From Ornithobacterium rhinotracheale (GTDB lineage Bacteria; Bacteroidota; Bacteroidia; Flavobacteriales; Weeksellaceae): a stretch of 64,000 nucleotides of DNA. The stretch is taken from the NCBI RefSeq assembly GCF_022832975.1, contig NZ_CP094846.1, positions 1,275,501 to 1,339,500 on the forward strand, in the 5' to 3' direction. Positions 1 to 7,588 of this stretch are shown here, in pieces. How positions within the stretch are numbered: position 1 is the first letter of the stretch; the number at the start of each line of letters is the position of its first letter. The notes under the pieces were generated by a model. That model did not search any database. It was given only the letters and a program-made list of their open reading frames with translations, and had not been told where the DNA came from. Made by a program: the position numbers and the translations under genes.

Positions 1-11
1 CCATCTCAAAT

Positions 12-1691
12 TTATTCAATATTGATTCCTAATAAATTAAGCCCTGAACCCACAGGGAAATCTTTTACATCTACAGGCAATTTGCCCAGAGTGTTTTTCT
101 TACCAAAAAGGATTTCTGGCACAATTTCTTGACAATCTGGGTGATTCTGGTAAGTTACCAAAATGCTTTCTATATAGCGAGTTTCTAAATTTTTTAGTGC
201 ATAAGGACTACCAAAAATGGCAAGCGAAACCTTATTTTTTTGGCTTAAATCCTCAATCAAATTGCGGTCTGCATCGCTGATTTTGTACGAAGCGTAGGGC
301 GAAGCATTTGAAGTATGGAATGAAATAAAGATTTTATCGAATTTCTTTAAATCACTTTGGTTTCGACTAATTTTTTGAATGTTTAATTGCGCTAAATTTT
401 GGGCTAAAGTTTCGTAATTTTCTTCGCCTAAAGGCAACCAAGCAATTTTCTCATTGGCCGAAAAAGGCAATTGAGCCTTATCGTTTTTGAGCAGCGTCAT
501 GGCATTTTCAAAAATCTGATAATTAAGTGTTTTGCTTTCAGAATCATTTAATTTTTGGGCTAAATTTTCAGCAAAAAGCGGTTTTCTATGATTTAAATTT
601 GTGTAGTATTTAGCCATCAAAATCTTGCGAACGCTCTCATCTAATCTTTGTTCAGAAATTTGCCCTGATTTTATAGCGTTGATGATTTTCTGTTTACCTT
701 TGGACACGGCTTGCGAAAATAGCAAAATATCGTTTCCAGCTTCAAAAGCTACAAAATCTGATTCTCCGTTTGGGAAATTTTTGGTCACACCACTCATGTT
801 GAGCGCATCTGTGATGATAATCCCTTGAAATCCCATTTTTTCTTTGAGCAAATGCGTCACAATGTTTTTTGAAAGCGAAGCAGGTTTTTTAGGATCTTTT
901 TCAAAAGCGGGAACATTCAAATGTGCCACCATAATAGCCGTAACTCCTTTCTGAATTAAATCTTTGAATGGCGCCAATTCTACAGCTTCAAGACGCGCCT
1001 TGCTGTGTGCAATGGTGGGCAGTGTCTGGTGCGAATCCTGATCTGTATCGCCATGACCAGGGAAATGTTTTGCAGAAGCCAAAACTCGCTGATCCTGCAT
1101 CCCTTTCATATAGTAAAAACCTTTTTCAGCTACATTTTTGGGCGATGAGCCAAATGATCGATTCCCGATAATTGGATTGTTGGGATTTACATTTACATCA
1201 ATGTCGGGCGCAAAATTAAATTGAGCCCCTACTATGGCTAAATGTTCAGCGATTTTTTTACCCATTTGGTACACCAAATCGTTGTTTTGCACCGCGCCGA
1301 GTGTCATTGCCCAAGGAAAACGATGCGTGTTTTTAAGTCGCATGGCGAGCCCCCATTCAGCATCCATCCCGATGAGCAGTGGGTATTTGGACAAATTCTG
1401 ATAGCGATTGGCGAGTTCAATTTGCTTTTCGGCGTTATCTTGCATAAAAATCAATCCGCCTATTTTTTCTTTGGTAATTAAATTTTCGATTTCTTTTTCG
1501 TGAGACAAATCTTTGTTGGTATAGGCTGCAACCATAAAAAGTTGCCCTACTTTCTCGTCCAGGCTCATTCGATTGCAAAGGCTATCAGTCCACTGAATTT
1601 GTACATCGTTTAGATAAAGTGGAGAAGTTTTTTGAGCCTTTAATCCAGAAAAAATCAGAAAAAATAGGCAAAATGCAAGATTTCTATTCAT
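12..1691 (-). CDS. Secreted glycoside hydrolase family 3 protein (beta-N-acetylhexosaminidase, NagZ-like)
   Basis: 559 residues beginning with a signal peptide (about residues 1-20, ending GLKAQ), so it acts outside the cytoplasm. The GH3 N-terminal barrel is clear: KHFPGHGDT at 208-216 followed by DSH at 219-221, the His/Asp pair used by NagZ-type hexosaminidases, and the likely nucleophile Asp295 in IITDALNMSGV. A short GH3 C-terminal domain follows and the protein stops after it. Many Bacteroidota relatives carry an extra beta-lactamase-like serine hydrolase domain here (about 1000 residues in total); this one does not. The expected reaction is removal of terminal GlcNAc from muropeptides or other glycans. 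It lies 3 bases after the amidase gene upstream, so the two probably form a cell-wall turnover operon. Family is secure, exact substrate is inferred. Confidence 0.9.
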   Translation of the reverse strand: MNRNLAFCLFFLIFSGLKAQKTSPLYLNDVQIQWTDSLCNRMSLDEKVGQLFMVAAYTNKDLSHEKEIENLITKEKIGGLIFMQDNAEKQIELANRYQNLSKYPLLIGMDAEWGLAMRLKNTHRFPWAMTLGAVQNNDLVYQMGKKIAEHLAIVGAQFNFAPDIDVNVNPNNPIIGNRSFGSSPKNVAEKGFYYMKGMQDQRVLASAKHFPGHGDTDQDSHQTLPTIAHSKARLEAVELAPFKDLIQKGVTAIMVAHLNVPAFEKDPKKPASLSKNIVTHLLKEKMGFQGIIITDALNMSGVTKNFPNGESDFVAFEAGNDILLFSQAVSKGKQKIINAIKSGQISEQRLDESVRKILMAKYYTNLNHRKPLFAENLAQKLNDSESKTLNYQIFENAMTLLKNDKAQLPFSANEKIAWLPLGEENYETLAQNLAQLNIQKISRNQSDLKKFDKIFISFHTSNASPYASYKISDADRNLIEDLSQKNKVSLAIFGSPYALKNLETRYIESILVTYQNHPDCQEIVPEILFGKKNTLGKLPVDVKDFPVGSGLNLLGINIE

Positions 1692-1694
1692 GGT

Positions 1695-2612
1695 TTATTT
1701 GGATTTGTATTTTTTAATTAAAGCTTTTAAAATTGCCCAAGTTTCTGCATCCAATACTCCGTCGTAATTGTCTGGTCTAAAGTGTTTTTGGAAAGCAGCG
1801 ACCACATTTTTAGACTTTTCGTCCCAGTAGCCAAGTGGCGAAATTTCGTAGCCATAAGTAGCCAAATCCTTTTGGAAATCAGCAATGAAGTTGATATCTT
1901 CTATTTGTGTGTAAGGAAATTGATTCAAATAGAAATTTTTGGTTTCTTCGTCGTACCAAGCGCCCACACCATACTCATCATACAGTCTTTTCCATGGGAA
2001 TCTTGGTCCTGGGTCTGGTTTTCGTTGTGGTGCAATATCAGAATGCCCAAGCACAAAAACAGGATCGATTTGGTAACGCGTTACAATATCCTTGGCAAGA
2101 GCTCCGACTTTTTTGATTTGGTAATCAGGAAATTCTTGATAGTAGCCTTTTGCGTTTCCTAGGTTTACGATTTCTATTCCAATGGAAGAGTCGTTTAAGT
2201 TTGTGCGCCCACCCCAGTAGCTCACGCCCGCATGCCAAGCGCGTTTGTTTTCGCTCACGAGTGCATTTATCTGGTTGTCATCATAGTCATTTACTACATA
2301 GTGCACGCTCACATTTCTTTCGCTTAGCACCATAAGCGATTTTGGCGTATCAAGTGCGGTGTAATGTAGAATCAAGAATTTTTGCCTAAAGTCTTGACTC
2401 ACGGCAGGGTAGTAGTCGTTATTAATCGTGTAGCCTTTTGGCTTTGCTACCACATAATTATTTACATCTACATCTTTGAAAGGATTGATGTAAACAGTGT
2501 CTATTTTGGTTTTAGTAATTGTCTTAATGACTTTTACTTCCTTAGTCGTAGTACACGAAACAACGCTCAGTGCGCCCAAAAGCATCATGCACTTGATCCA
2601 GTAATTTTTCAT
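1695..2612 (-). CDS. N-acetylmuramoyl-L-alanine amidase (Amidase_2, AmiD-like) lipoprotein
   Basis: 305 residues with a lipoprotein signal whose lipid-modified Cys is probably Cys20 (VVSC). The Amidase_2 zinc ligands are visible: His83 in ILHYTALD, His190 in LGHSDIAP and Asp200 in RKPDPGPRFPW. The SIGIEIVN strand around residues 143-150 is typical. The last ~70 residues resemble a peptidoglycan-binding domain (AFQKHFRPD, DGVLDAETW). It should cut the lactyl-amide bond between MurNAc and the stem peptide at the inner face of the outer membrane, as AmiD does in E. coli. It precedes the GH3 hexosaminidase gene in the same transcription unit, which supports a joint role in muropeptide breakdown. 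Confidence 0.9.
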   Translation of the reverse strand: MKNYWIKCMMLLGALSVVSCTTTKEVKVIKTITKTKIDTVYINPFKDVDVNNYVVAKPKGYTINNDYYPAVSQDFRQKFLILHYTALDTPKSLMVLSERNVSVHYVVNDYDDNQINALVSENKRAWHAGVSYWGGRTNLNDSSIGIEIVNLGNAKGYYQEFPDYQIKKVGALAKDIVTRYQIDPVFVLGHSDIAPQRKPDPGPRFPWKRLYDEYGVGAWYDEETKNFYLNQFPYTQIEDINFIADFQKDLATYGYEISPLGYWDEKSKNVVAAFQKHFRPDNYDGVLDAETWAILKALIKKYKSK

Positions 2613-2645
2613 TTGGTTTTAAAATTCATTCTGTGCAAAAATATA

Positions 2646-2682
2646 AAAAAATAGCCATTACTTAATTATGTAACAGCTATTT
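2646..2682 (-). terminator. Possible hairpin terminator
   Basis: Imperfect inverted repeat (AAAATAGC arms with a 2-base internal mismatch, then TTAC/GTAA) followed on the minus strand by a run of seven T. It lies between dapA and the amidase gene and may back up the dapA terminator. Confidence 0.4.
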
Positions 2683-2810
2683 TAAATAAATGTTTTTGAG
2701 ATTATTGTTTAATTCGTTCAATTGAAAATTTATATTTTGCGGATTTATGATTAAGGATTTTTGAGATGACATTAAATCACTAATTAAGATATAATTCTAA
2801 CTGATTAAAT

Positions 2811-2843
2811 CAAAAAAATCCTTGATGAATATCACCAAGGATT
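2811..2843 (-). terminator. Rho-independent terminator of dapA
   Basis: Perfect 8-bp stem (AATCCTTG / CAAGGATT) 30 bases past the dapA stop, followed on the minus strand by a T-rich tract. Confidence 0.65.
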
Positions 2844-2872
2844 GAAGAATTATTTATGTTGTAAGGATTTGT

Positions 2873-3739
2873 TTATAAATAGCTTTTAATTTCATCAGAA
2901 AGCTGTTGGCTCGCTTTTACCAGTGGCAAACGAGTGTTTCTATCGCAGATGTTTAAATGTTCCAAAGTAGCCTTGATTCCTGCAGGGTTTCCTTCTTTAT
3001 AGATTGCACGCGTAAGCGGTAAAAGTTTATAGAAAATCTCATACGCTTGGTCCACCTCACGATTGAGCGCATGGCGAATCATTTGCGTGTATTCTCCCAT
3101 CGCTTGCCCAATAACTGAAATCACACCCGAGCCCCCTGCCAAAGTCATAGGAAGCGCATACTCATCATCGCCAGAAAGCACCAAAAAGTCTTTTGGCTTA
3201 TTTAAAAGTAAACTCGCCGACTGGCTATAGCTTGGCGAAGCCTCTTTAATGGCTACCACATTTTCAAAATCGTTGGCCAAGCGAATCGTAGTCGCAGGTT
3301 CGATGTTTGAGCCCGTTCTTCCTGGCACATTATACAAAATAATGTCTTTTTCGGTAGATTCTGCAATACTTTTAAAATGCTGATAAATACCTTCTTGCGT
3401 AGGCTTGTTGTAATATGGCGAAACCGATAAAATTGCTGTGTAATCAGACAAATCCGTAGATTCAATCTGTTTGATGACTTCTCTGGTGTTGTTTCCACCA
3501 ATCCCGAGCACCATTGGCACACGGCCATTGTTGTTTCTATTTATACAAGCAATAGCTGCTGCCTTTTCTTCCTTGGTCAAAGTAGCCGCTTCGGCAGTAG
3601 TCCCCATTACAACAAGATATTCTACACCGCCATCTATCGCGTGATTTACCAAACTTTCTAACCCTTGATAATCTACTTCGCCGTTGTCCAAAAACGGAGT
3701 TACAAGTGCTACCCCAGTACCGATTAATTCTTTATTCAT
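2873..3739 (-). CDS. dapA: 4-hydroxy-tetrahydrodipicolinate synthase
   Basis: 288 residues, the usual length. It condenses pyruvate with aspartate semialdehyde, the first committed step to diaminopimelate and lysine, in the cytoplasm. Visible features are the GTTAEAATLT loop (46-55, where most DapA have GTTGE), Tyr136 in ILYNVPGRTGSN, the Schiff-base lysine Lys165 in AIKEAS, and the SGDDEYALP segment. It has its own terminator and a TAnnTTTG promoter element just upstream, so it is probably transcribed alone. The Gly-to-Ala change in the GTT-A-E loop is seen directly and is conservative. Confidence 0.95.
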   Translation of the reverse strand: MNKELIGTGVALVTPFLDNGEVDYQGLESLVNHAIDGGVEYLVVMGTTAEAATLTKEEKAAAIACINRNNNGRVPMVLGIGGNNTREVIKQIESTDLSDYTAILSVSPYYNKPTQEGIYQHFKSIAESTEKDIILYNVPGRTGSNIEPATTIRLANDFENVVAIKEASPSYSQSASLLLNKPKDFLVLSGDDEYALPMTLAGGSGVISVIGQAMGEYTQMIRHALNREVDQAYEIFYKLLPLTRAIYKEGNPAGIKATLEHLNICDRNTRLPLVKASQQLSDEIKSYL

Positions 3740-3765
3740 TGTGTTTTTTCTTTGATTAAGCCAAA

Positions 3766-3773
3766 CAAATGTA
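3766..3773 (-). promoter_or_regulatory. Probable -7 element of the dapA promoter
   Basis: TACATTTG on the minus strand matches the Bacteroidota -7 consensus TAnnTTTG, 26 bases before the dapA ATG. No clear TTG -33 box is at the expected distance, so this is only partly supported. Confidence 0.4.
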
Positions 3774-3946
3774 CGAATTTTTTGGAATAAAAAAGAAATA
3801 AAGAATAAAAATCTAAAAAATAATTTGAATAAAGATAAAAATACTGATTTTTGATATTTTTTTGAACTAAAAAATGATTAATAATTGATTTTTAAAGCAT
3901 TAAATACTTTGAATGAAAATTAATAGTAAAATTTTGCGCGAATGTT

Positions 3947-3976
3947 TTGCAAATTCAAAAATGCGCATTATATTTG
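3947..3976 (+). promoter_or_regulatory. Promoter of the tRNA cluster
   Basis: TTG at 3947-3949, a 19-base spacer, and TATATTTG at 3969-3976 fit the Bacteroidota sigma factor consensus (TTG-N17/23-TAnnTTTG). The first tRNA begins 47 bases after the -7 box, leaving a short 5' leader for processing. Confidence 0.65.
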
Positions 3977-4023
3977 CAACCGCTTTTGAAATCAAAAGTA
4001 GAAGTTTTTTTACAAAAAGTATA

Positions 4024-4107
4024 GGAGAGGTGCCGGAGTGGTAACGGAGCAGATTGCTAATCTGTCGGCGGGAAACCGTCGCCTGGGTTCGAGTCCCAGT
4101 CTCTCCG
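4024..4107 (+). tRNA. tRNA-Ser (anticodon GCT)
   Basis: 7-bp acceptor stem (GGAGAGG with TCTCTCC, last pair G-U), anticodon GCT at 4056-4058 in loop TTGCTAA, a long variable arm as expected for a class II tRNA, and TTCGAGTCC in the T arm. CCA is not encoded. Confidence 0.95.
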
Positions 4108-4113
4108 CAGCTT

Positions 4114-4188
4114 CGGGGTGTAGCGTAGCCCGGTCATCGCGCCTGGTTTGGGACCAGGAGGTCGCAGGTTCGAATCCTGCCACCCCGA
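4114..4188 (+). tRNA. tRNA-Pro (anticodon TGG), copy 1
   Basis: Acceptor stem CGGGGTG / CACCCCG, anticodon TGG at 4149-4151 in loop TTTGGGA, T arm GGTTCGAATCC. Six bases separate it from tRNA-Ser, so they are cotranscribed. Copy 2 at 4341 differs at a single D-loop base. Confidence 0.96.
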
Positions 4189-4204
4189 CACATTTTTGTA
4201 AAGC

Positions 4205-4278
4205 GGTCACGTAGCTCAGTTGGATAGAGCAATTGCCTTCTAAGCAATCGGTCGCAGGTTCGAATCCTGCCGTGATCA
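4205..4278 (+). tRNA. tRNA-Arg (anticodon TCT)
   Basis: Acceptor stem GGTCACG / CGTGATC with one G-U pair, anticodon TCT at 4239-4241 in loop CTTCTAA, T arm GGTTCGAATCC. It is the third gene of the cluster and is followed by a terminator. Confidence 0.95.
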
Positions 4279-4283
4279 CGATT

Positions 4284-4310
4284 AAAACCACTTTTTGAGT
4301 GGTTTTTTTT
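4284..4310 (+). terminator. Terminator after tRNA-Ser/Pro/Arg
   Basis: 9-bp stem AAAACCACT / AGTGGTTTT, 5-base loop, then T8. It ends the first tRNA transcript. Confidence 0.8.
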
Positions 4311-4340
4311 AGGGTTATTTTATTGTTAAGGTTTTTTGTT

Positions 4341-4415
4341 CGGGGTGTAGCGTAGCCCGGTTATCGCGCCTGGTTTGGGACCAGGAGGTCGCAGGTTCGA
4401 ATCCTGCCACCCCGA
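4341..4415 (+). tRNA. tRNA-Pro (anticodon TGG), copy 2
   Basis: Identical to copy 1 at 4114-4188 except T instead of C in the D loop (GGTTATCGC versus GGTCATCGC). It lies beyond the terminator at 4284 and has its own terminator, so it may come from a local duplication. It directly borders the immunity island. Confidence 0.95.
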
Positions 4416-4425
4416 CAAAAGTTTA

Positions 4426-4458
4426 AAGCCGTTCGATTTTTTCGAGCGGCTTTTTTTG
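4426..4458 (+). terminator. Terminator after tRNA-Pro copy 2
   Basis: 11-bp stem (AAGCCGTTCGA / TCGAGCGGCTT, one G-T pair) followed by a T run. It marks the left edge of the accessory island. Confidence 0.8.
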
Positions 4459-4468
4459 TTTTGCAAAA

Positions 4469-4499
4469 TTGCTTTTTTCTTGCCGATGAATTATTTTTG
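4469..4499 (+). promoter_or_regulatory. Promoter in front of the immunity array
   Basis: TTG at 4469-4471, a spacer of 20, and TATTTTTG at 4492-4499: a full match to the Bacteroidota consensus, immediately after the tRNA-Pro terminator and seven bases before the first toxin-tail remnant. It could transcribe the whole array although no toxin start is present. Confidence 0.5.
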
Positions 4500-4505
4500 A
4501 AATAG

Positions 4506-4817
4506 GTTAGAGACAATAGAGGGAGAACTTATTTTAGAGCGATTATAAGCGATAGTAAGTTAAGTAAAACTTCTCCTTGGACACCAAACCAGAAAAGCGA
4601 GCTGATAAATGTTTTTAGAGACAATCCTAATAAAAAATTTATAGAATTTGAGGTGAGGACAAATAATATCATTTTAAAAGATTTAAAATCTCCAGAAAAA
4701 TTTATTCAAGGAGTAAAAGTTAGAATATACCGAGAAGATGTATATAAGATAATTAGCGATGGGGATAATATCAAAACTCCTCCCATTAGAATGAGTGATA
4801 TTAATTTTAAAGATTAA
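4506..4817 (+). pseudogene. Toxin C-terminal remnant 1 (no start codon)
   Basis: An open frame of about 103 codons without a plausible start, preceded by an in-frame stop at 4503. The translation includes RGRTYFRAIISDS, SPWTPNQKSEL, VRIYREDVYKIIS and ends MSDINFKD. Its last ~30 residues match remnant 2 at 5490-5594. It stops 4 bases before the first immunity-like gene, the arrangement of a polymorphic toxin C-terminus followed by its immunity gene. The toxin class is not recognised. Remnant status follows from the missing 5' part; the toxin identity is inferred from context. Confidence 0.6.
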
Positions 4818-4821
4818 GAAT

Positions 4822-5493
4822 ATGAGAACGAACTTTTTAGATTATATTAATAAAGATTTACAATTGAAAGAATTTCATTATACTCAAAAAAAGGAAGGCG
4901 AATATATAATTTTTGAGTACAGAAAAAAAAGCAAAAAAAATATACAAAACATTTCTTTTCTTCAATTAAAGAATAAATTAAAAGGTTTTTTCTATGGTGT
5001 GAATTTTATACAAATGGAAAAAATAATTGCACCTATTCTAGAAAAGAATGAAATTGTTGGAGAATTATATAAGGCAGAAAATATAAATGATTCTTTTTTT
5101 GTTAAGAAAAGTTCAGAATATACTTTAACGGATAGGGGGATAGACATTTCAAATGATTCAAAGATTAAAGAAATATTTAATCTTTTTCTTATTAATGACG
5201 CCCTTCCCTTTTTTGAAAAATGGAAAGATCTAACGGTATTGTACGAATATATAAAAGACAAAACAGAGGAGGAATTATGGGATATTTTAGGTCAATTTGC
5301 CCCAATGAAAAAGGCTGTTATATTAAGGCTTTGCAATGATTGTAATTATCAAGATTTTATGAATGATTATTATGAGAAACAGAAAGAATATTATGAAGAG
5401 GATCCAGAGGATATAGATAATATTCGGTATTACAACGCAGCCAAAGAATTAAAAGAAGTTTTAGACAAAACTAAGCCCGTTTATAATGTGTAA
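4822..5493 (+). CDS. Putative immunity protein 1 of an orphan array
   Basis: 223 residues from the ATG at 4822; the longer GTG start at 4795 overlaps the preceding remnant and is less likely. No signal peptide or membrane segment, lysine- and glutamate-rich, AT-rich codons. The C-terminal half (from LPFFEKWKDLTVLYEYI, then ILRLCNDCNYQDF, to NAAKELKEVLDKTKPVYNV) is closely repeated in the gene at 5599. I do not recognise a named family. The location right behind a toxin tail, the paralogous neighbours and the cytoplasmic character suggest an immunity protein of a polymorphic toxin system. Function is inferred. Confidence 0.7.
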   Translation: MRTNFLDYINKDLQLKEFHYTQKKEGEYIIFEYRKKSKKNIQNISFLQLKNKLKGFFYGVNFIQMEKIIAPILEKNEIVGELYKAENINDSFFVKKSSEYTLTDRGIDISNDSKIKEIFNLFLINDALPFFEKWKDLTVLYEYIKDKTEEELWDILGQFAPMKKAVILRLCNDCNYQDFMNDYYEKQKEYYEEDPEDIDNIRYYNAAKELKEVLDKTKPVYNV

Positions 5494-5594
5494 AAATCCG
5501 CATATATAGAGAAGATGTGTATAAAATCATCAGTGAAGGAGAAGGCATTAAAACACCACCAATAAATATGAACAAAATTAATTTTAGAGATTAG
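5490..5594 (+). pseudogene. Toxin C-terminal remnant 2
   Basis: 34 codons that overlap the stop of immunity gene 1 and end with TAG at 5592. They encode VKIRIYREDVYKIIS and then INMNKINFRD, closely matching the end of remnant 1 (VRIYREDVYKIIS, MSDINFKD). Nothing upstream belongs to the same frame. A cassette (toxin tail plus immunity gene) seems to have been joined exactly behind the previous immunity gene. Confidence 0.65.
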
Positions 5595-5598
5595 AAAA

Positions 5599-6288
5599 AT
5601 GAAAAAGGTAGAATATAATAAAAATCTAATAGAAATTACCAAAGAATACTTAAAAGCTTTTGAAATATTAAATATAGATGATAGTACTATTTTGTTAAAA
5701 AAAGAACAAAAAAAATATATTGGATTTAGTTGGTTTTTAGAAACAAGAAAAGATGAGGTAAAAATTTTTAACACAAAATATTGGGTTCATTATATCTTTT
5801 TAGAAGAAATTATACAGCCCATTTTATTTAATAATTCCCTACAAGGAATGGAAATGATAAAAGGTATTAGAAACTCATTTAACATAAAAAATGATGATAG
5901 TGAAAATATATCTTATGATAAAGGTTACTTAATAAATGAAAAAACTATAATTAATCTTAAAGAAAAAATAAAGTTTATATTAGAGTTTGAAGCCCTCCCG
6001 TTTTTTGAAAAATGGAAAGATTTAACGGTATTGTACGAATATATAAAGGGCAAAGAAAGAAGAGAAGAACTTTCAGAGATATTAGGGCAGTTTTGGCAAT
6101 TTAAGAAGGCAGCAATATTAAGATTGTGTAATGATAGCAATTATCAAGAATTTATAGACCAATTTGTAAAACGTCGAGAAGAAATATTAGAACTTCGCCC
6201 AGATAGTATAGATGTTCAACGCTATTGCCAAGCAGCCAAAGAATTAAAAGAAGTTTTAGACAAAACAGCGCCTATCTATAATGTGTAA
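5599..6288 (+). CDS. Putative immunity protein 2, paralogue of the 4822 gene
   Basis: 229 residues, starting 4 bases after remnant 2 just as gene 1 follows remnant 1. The N-terminal half has diverged from gene 1, while the C-terminal half is strongly similar (LPFFEKWKDLTVLYEYIKG, ILGQFWQFKKAAILRLCND, QAAKELKEVLDKTAPIYNV). No signal peptide or membrane helix. Divergence on one side and conservation on the other is what immunity paralogues against related toxin tips would show. Family not recognised; function inferred. Confidence 0.7.
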   Translation: MKKVEYNKNLIEITKEYLKAFEILNIDDSTILLKKEQKKYIGFSWFLETRKDEVKIFNTKYWVHYIFLEEIIQPILFNNSLQGMEMIKGIRNSFNIKNDDSENISYDKGYLINEKTIINLKEKIKFILEFEALPFFEKWKDLTVLYEYIKGKERREELSEILGQFWQFKKAAILRLCNDSNYQEFIDQFVKRREEILELRPDSIDVQRYCQAAKELKEVLDKTAPIYNV

Positions 6289-6294
6289 TTATAA

Positions 6295-6422
6295 ATGAAG
6301 TTAATAAGCTAAAACTGTCATTTGTTAAAGAGAAACATGACAAAAAATTCCAATAAAAGGATTTTACAAATTATACGGAGACGGAGATAAAAATTTTGTA
6401 GATATAATAAAACTTCATAAAT
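6295..6422 (+). pseudogene. Toxin C-terminal remnant 3, frameshifted
   Basis: Reads as KLSFVKEKHDKK and then, after an apparent one-base loss in a poly-A run near 6345, IPIKGFYKLYGDGDKN and FVDIIKLHK-stop. The stop at 6420 lies 2 bases before a possible ATG of the next immunity gene. The second part recurs almost unchanged at 8108-8186. Confidence 0.5.
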
Positions 6423-6509
6423 AATGGATATAGAAAGAAAGATTTTCAAAAGCGTATATTAAGTTTAATTGGTAAAACCTATAAAGCTTCATCAAATAGT
6501 ACAAGCTAT

Positions 6510-7106
6510 GTGGGGTTTTATAGAGAAAATGAAGATTTGTATATTGAAACTCGATTTAGAATTCAATATTCTAATCATGTCACATTTGAAGGAGTGCCAA
6601 TATTTAGTTTTAAAAAATTAGAAAGAGAGGTTTCTAAATTGATAGCTCCTGAATTAAAAGACAAATATTCTGATTATTTTTATTTTACATCAAATGATTT
6701 TTATGATACAGAATATGATTTCTTTTTTAGAGAGATTAAAACAGAGTTAGAGTTAGAAGAATTTATAGAAGAATTTGTAAAATGGTTAGAATACCATGAA
6801 AAAGAGGTTTTTCCAAAACTGTTAGATATTCGTTCTTTAGCAGAATATGTAGGCAGTGTTTCTTTTGATAAAAAATTAGAAGCACCAGTTGCGGTTGGAG
6901 GTAAATTCCCTGTACACCTATTTAAAAAGTTAGCCATTCTAAAATGGGGAAACCAAACAGAGAGGTATGAAGAATATAAAGAAAATACAAAAATAAGGAT
7001 TGAAAAATATGCTATAGAGAAACCGGATAGATATAACCCTGCATTTAAAGAAGGTTTTGAATCTTTAATTTCTCATTTAGAGAATGAACCCAATCCATTT
7101 TTATAA
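6510..7106 (+). CDS. Putative immunity protein 3 (5' end possibly frameshifted)
   Basis: 198 residues from a GTG at 6510. The same frame is open further upstream to about 6423 (KRILSLIGKTYKASS) without an ATG, while an ATG at 6424 opens MDIERK in another frame; one lost base near 6440 would join them, so the real protein may once have been ~227 residues. Its C-terminal half (WLEYHEKEVFPKLLDIRSL, FKKLAILKWGNQTERYEEY) has the same layout as genes 1 and 2 (FFEKWKDLTVLYEY, KKAVILRLCND), so all three may share a fold. A truncated copy is at 7589-8102. Immunity function is inferred. Confidence 0.6.
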   Translation: MGFYRENEDLYIETRFRIQYSNHVTFEGVPIFSFKKLEREVSKLIAPELKDKYSDYFYFTSNDFYDTEYDFFFREIKTELELEEFIEEFVKWLEYHEKEVFPKLLDIRSLAEYVGSVSFDKKLEAPVAVGGKFPVHLFKKLAILKWGNQTERYEEYKENTKIRIEKYAIEKPDRYNPAFKEGFESLISHLENEPNPFL

Positions 7107-7140
7107 ACTATAAATTCCAATAAAAGGATTTTACAAATCA

Positions 7141-7509
7141 ATGATGAGACAAAAAGAAATATTTAATTCACTTGTTATAGGTTTAATAGATGATATTCCA
7201 CAAGGGGAACAATTTGAAAAAGCGGAGCTAAATATAATGAGACTTGAGGGAGTTGTAGAGTTTAATAGCTATATAATTGATGGTGAGAATAAAAAAAGAA
7301 CTCTAGAAGTTTCTATGGGATACAAATATGCAAAATTAATCCACGAACTCTATAATATAACTCAAAACGAGCCGCCAGTTCATACGAATTGGAACAGAGC
7401 AAAGTTTACTTTATTTCATGATGGAAAAATGCAAATGGAATATATTTGGGATCAAGAATTACAAGATGAAGTAGATGGTTACAATAACGATATTAAACCA
7501 AATGCTTAG
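7141..7509 (+). CDS. Putative immunity protein 4 (DUF600/YezG-like)
   Basis: 122 residues, soluble, starting ATGATG right behind a third copy of the IPIKGFYK-coding repeat. The C-terminal part (WNRAKFTLFHDGKMQMEYIW, then DQELQDEVDGY) resembles the DUF600/YezG immunity family, where YezG neutralises the YeeF-type LXG toxin of Bacillus; I judge this from memory of the family pattern, not from an alignment. It is unrelated to genes 1-3, so the array holds at least two immunity families. Confidence 0.55.
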   Translation: MMRQKEIFNSLVIGLIDDIPQGEQFEKAELNIMRLEGVVEFNSYIIDGENKKRTLEVSMGYKYAKLIHELYNITQNEPPVHTNWNRAKFTLFHDGKMQMEYIWDQELQDEVDGYNNDIKPNA

Positions 7510-7512
7510 GCT

Positions 7513-7584
7513 CAAAAGTTGTCAGCAGCAGGTATTTTAATTTTTCGAAGAACCTCTAAAAGACTGTTTAAATTTGAATATTAG
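7513..7584 (+). pseudogene. Possible toxin C-terminal remnant 4
   Basis: A 23-codon open stretch directly after immunity gene 4 reading AQKLSAAGILIFRR and ending FKFEY-stop, 4 bases before the next ATG. The position matches the other remnants, but it is too short to identify by sequence. Confidence 0.3.
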
Positions 7585-7588
7585 ATAG

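Noticed and set aside
4010-4291. 93-codon ORF antisense to the tRNA-Ser/Pro/Arg genes
   Set aside because: Its translation (GFEPATSWSQTRRDD type) is the well-known artefact of reading tRNA genes on the wrong strand.
4795-4821. Upstream GTG start for immunity gene 1
   Set aside because: It would overlap the end of the preceding toxin remnant; the ATG at 4822 has the same 4-base spacing as that seen for immunity gene 2.
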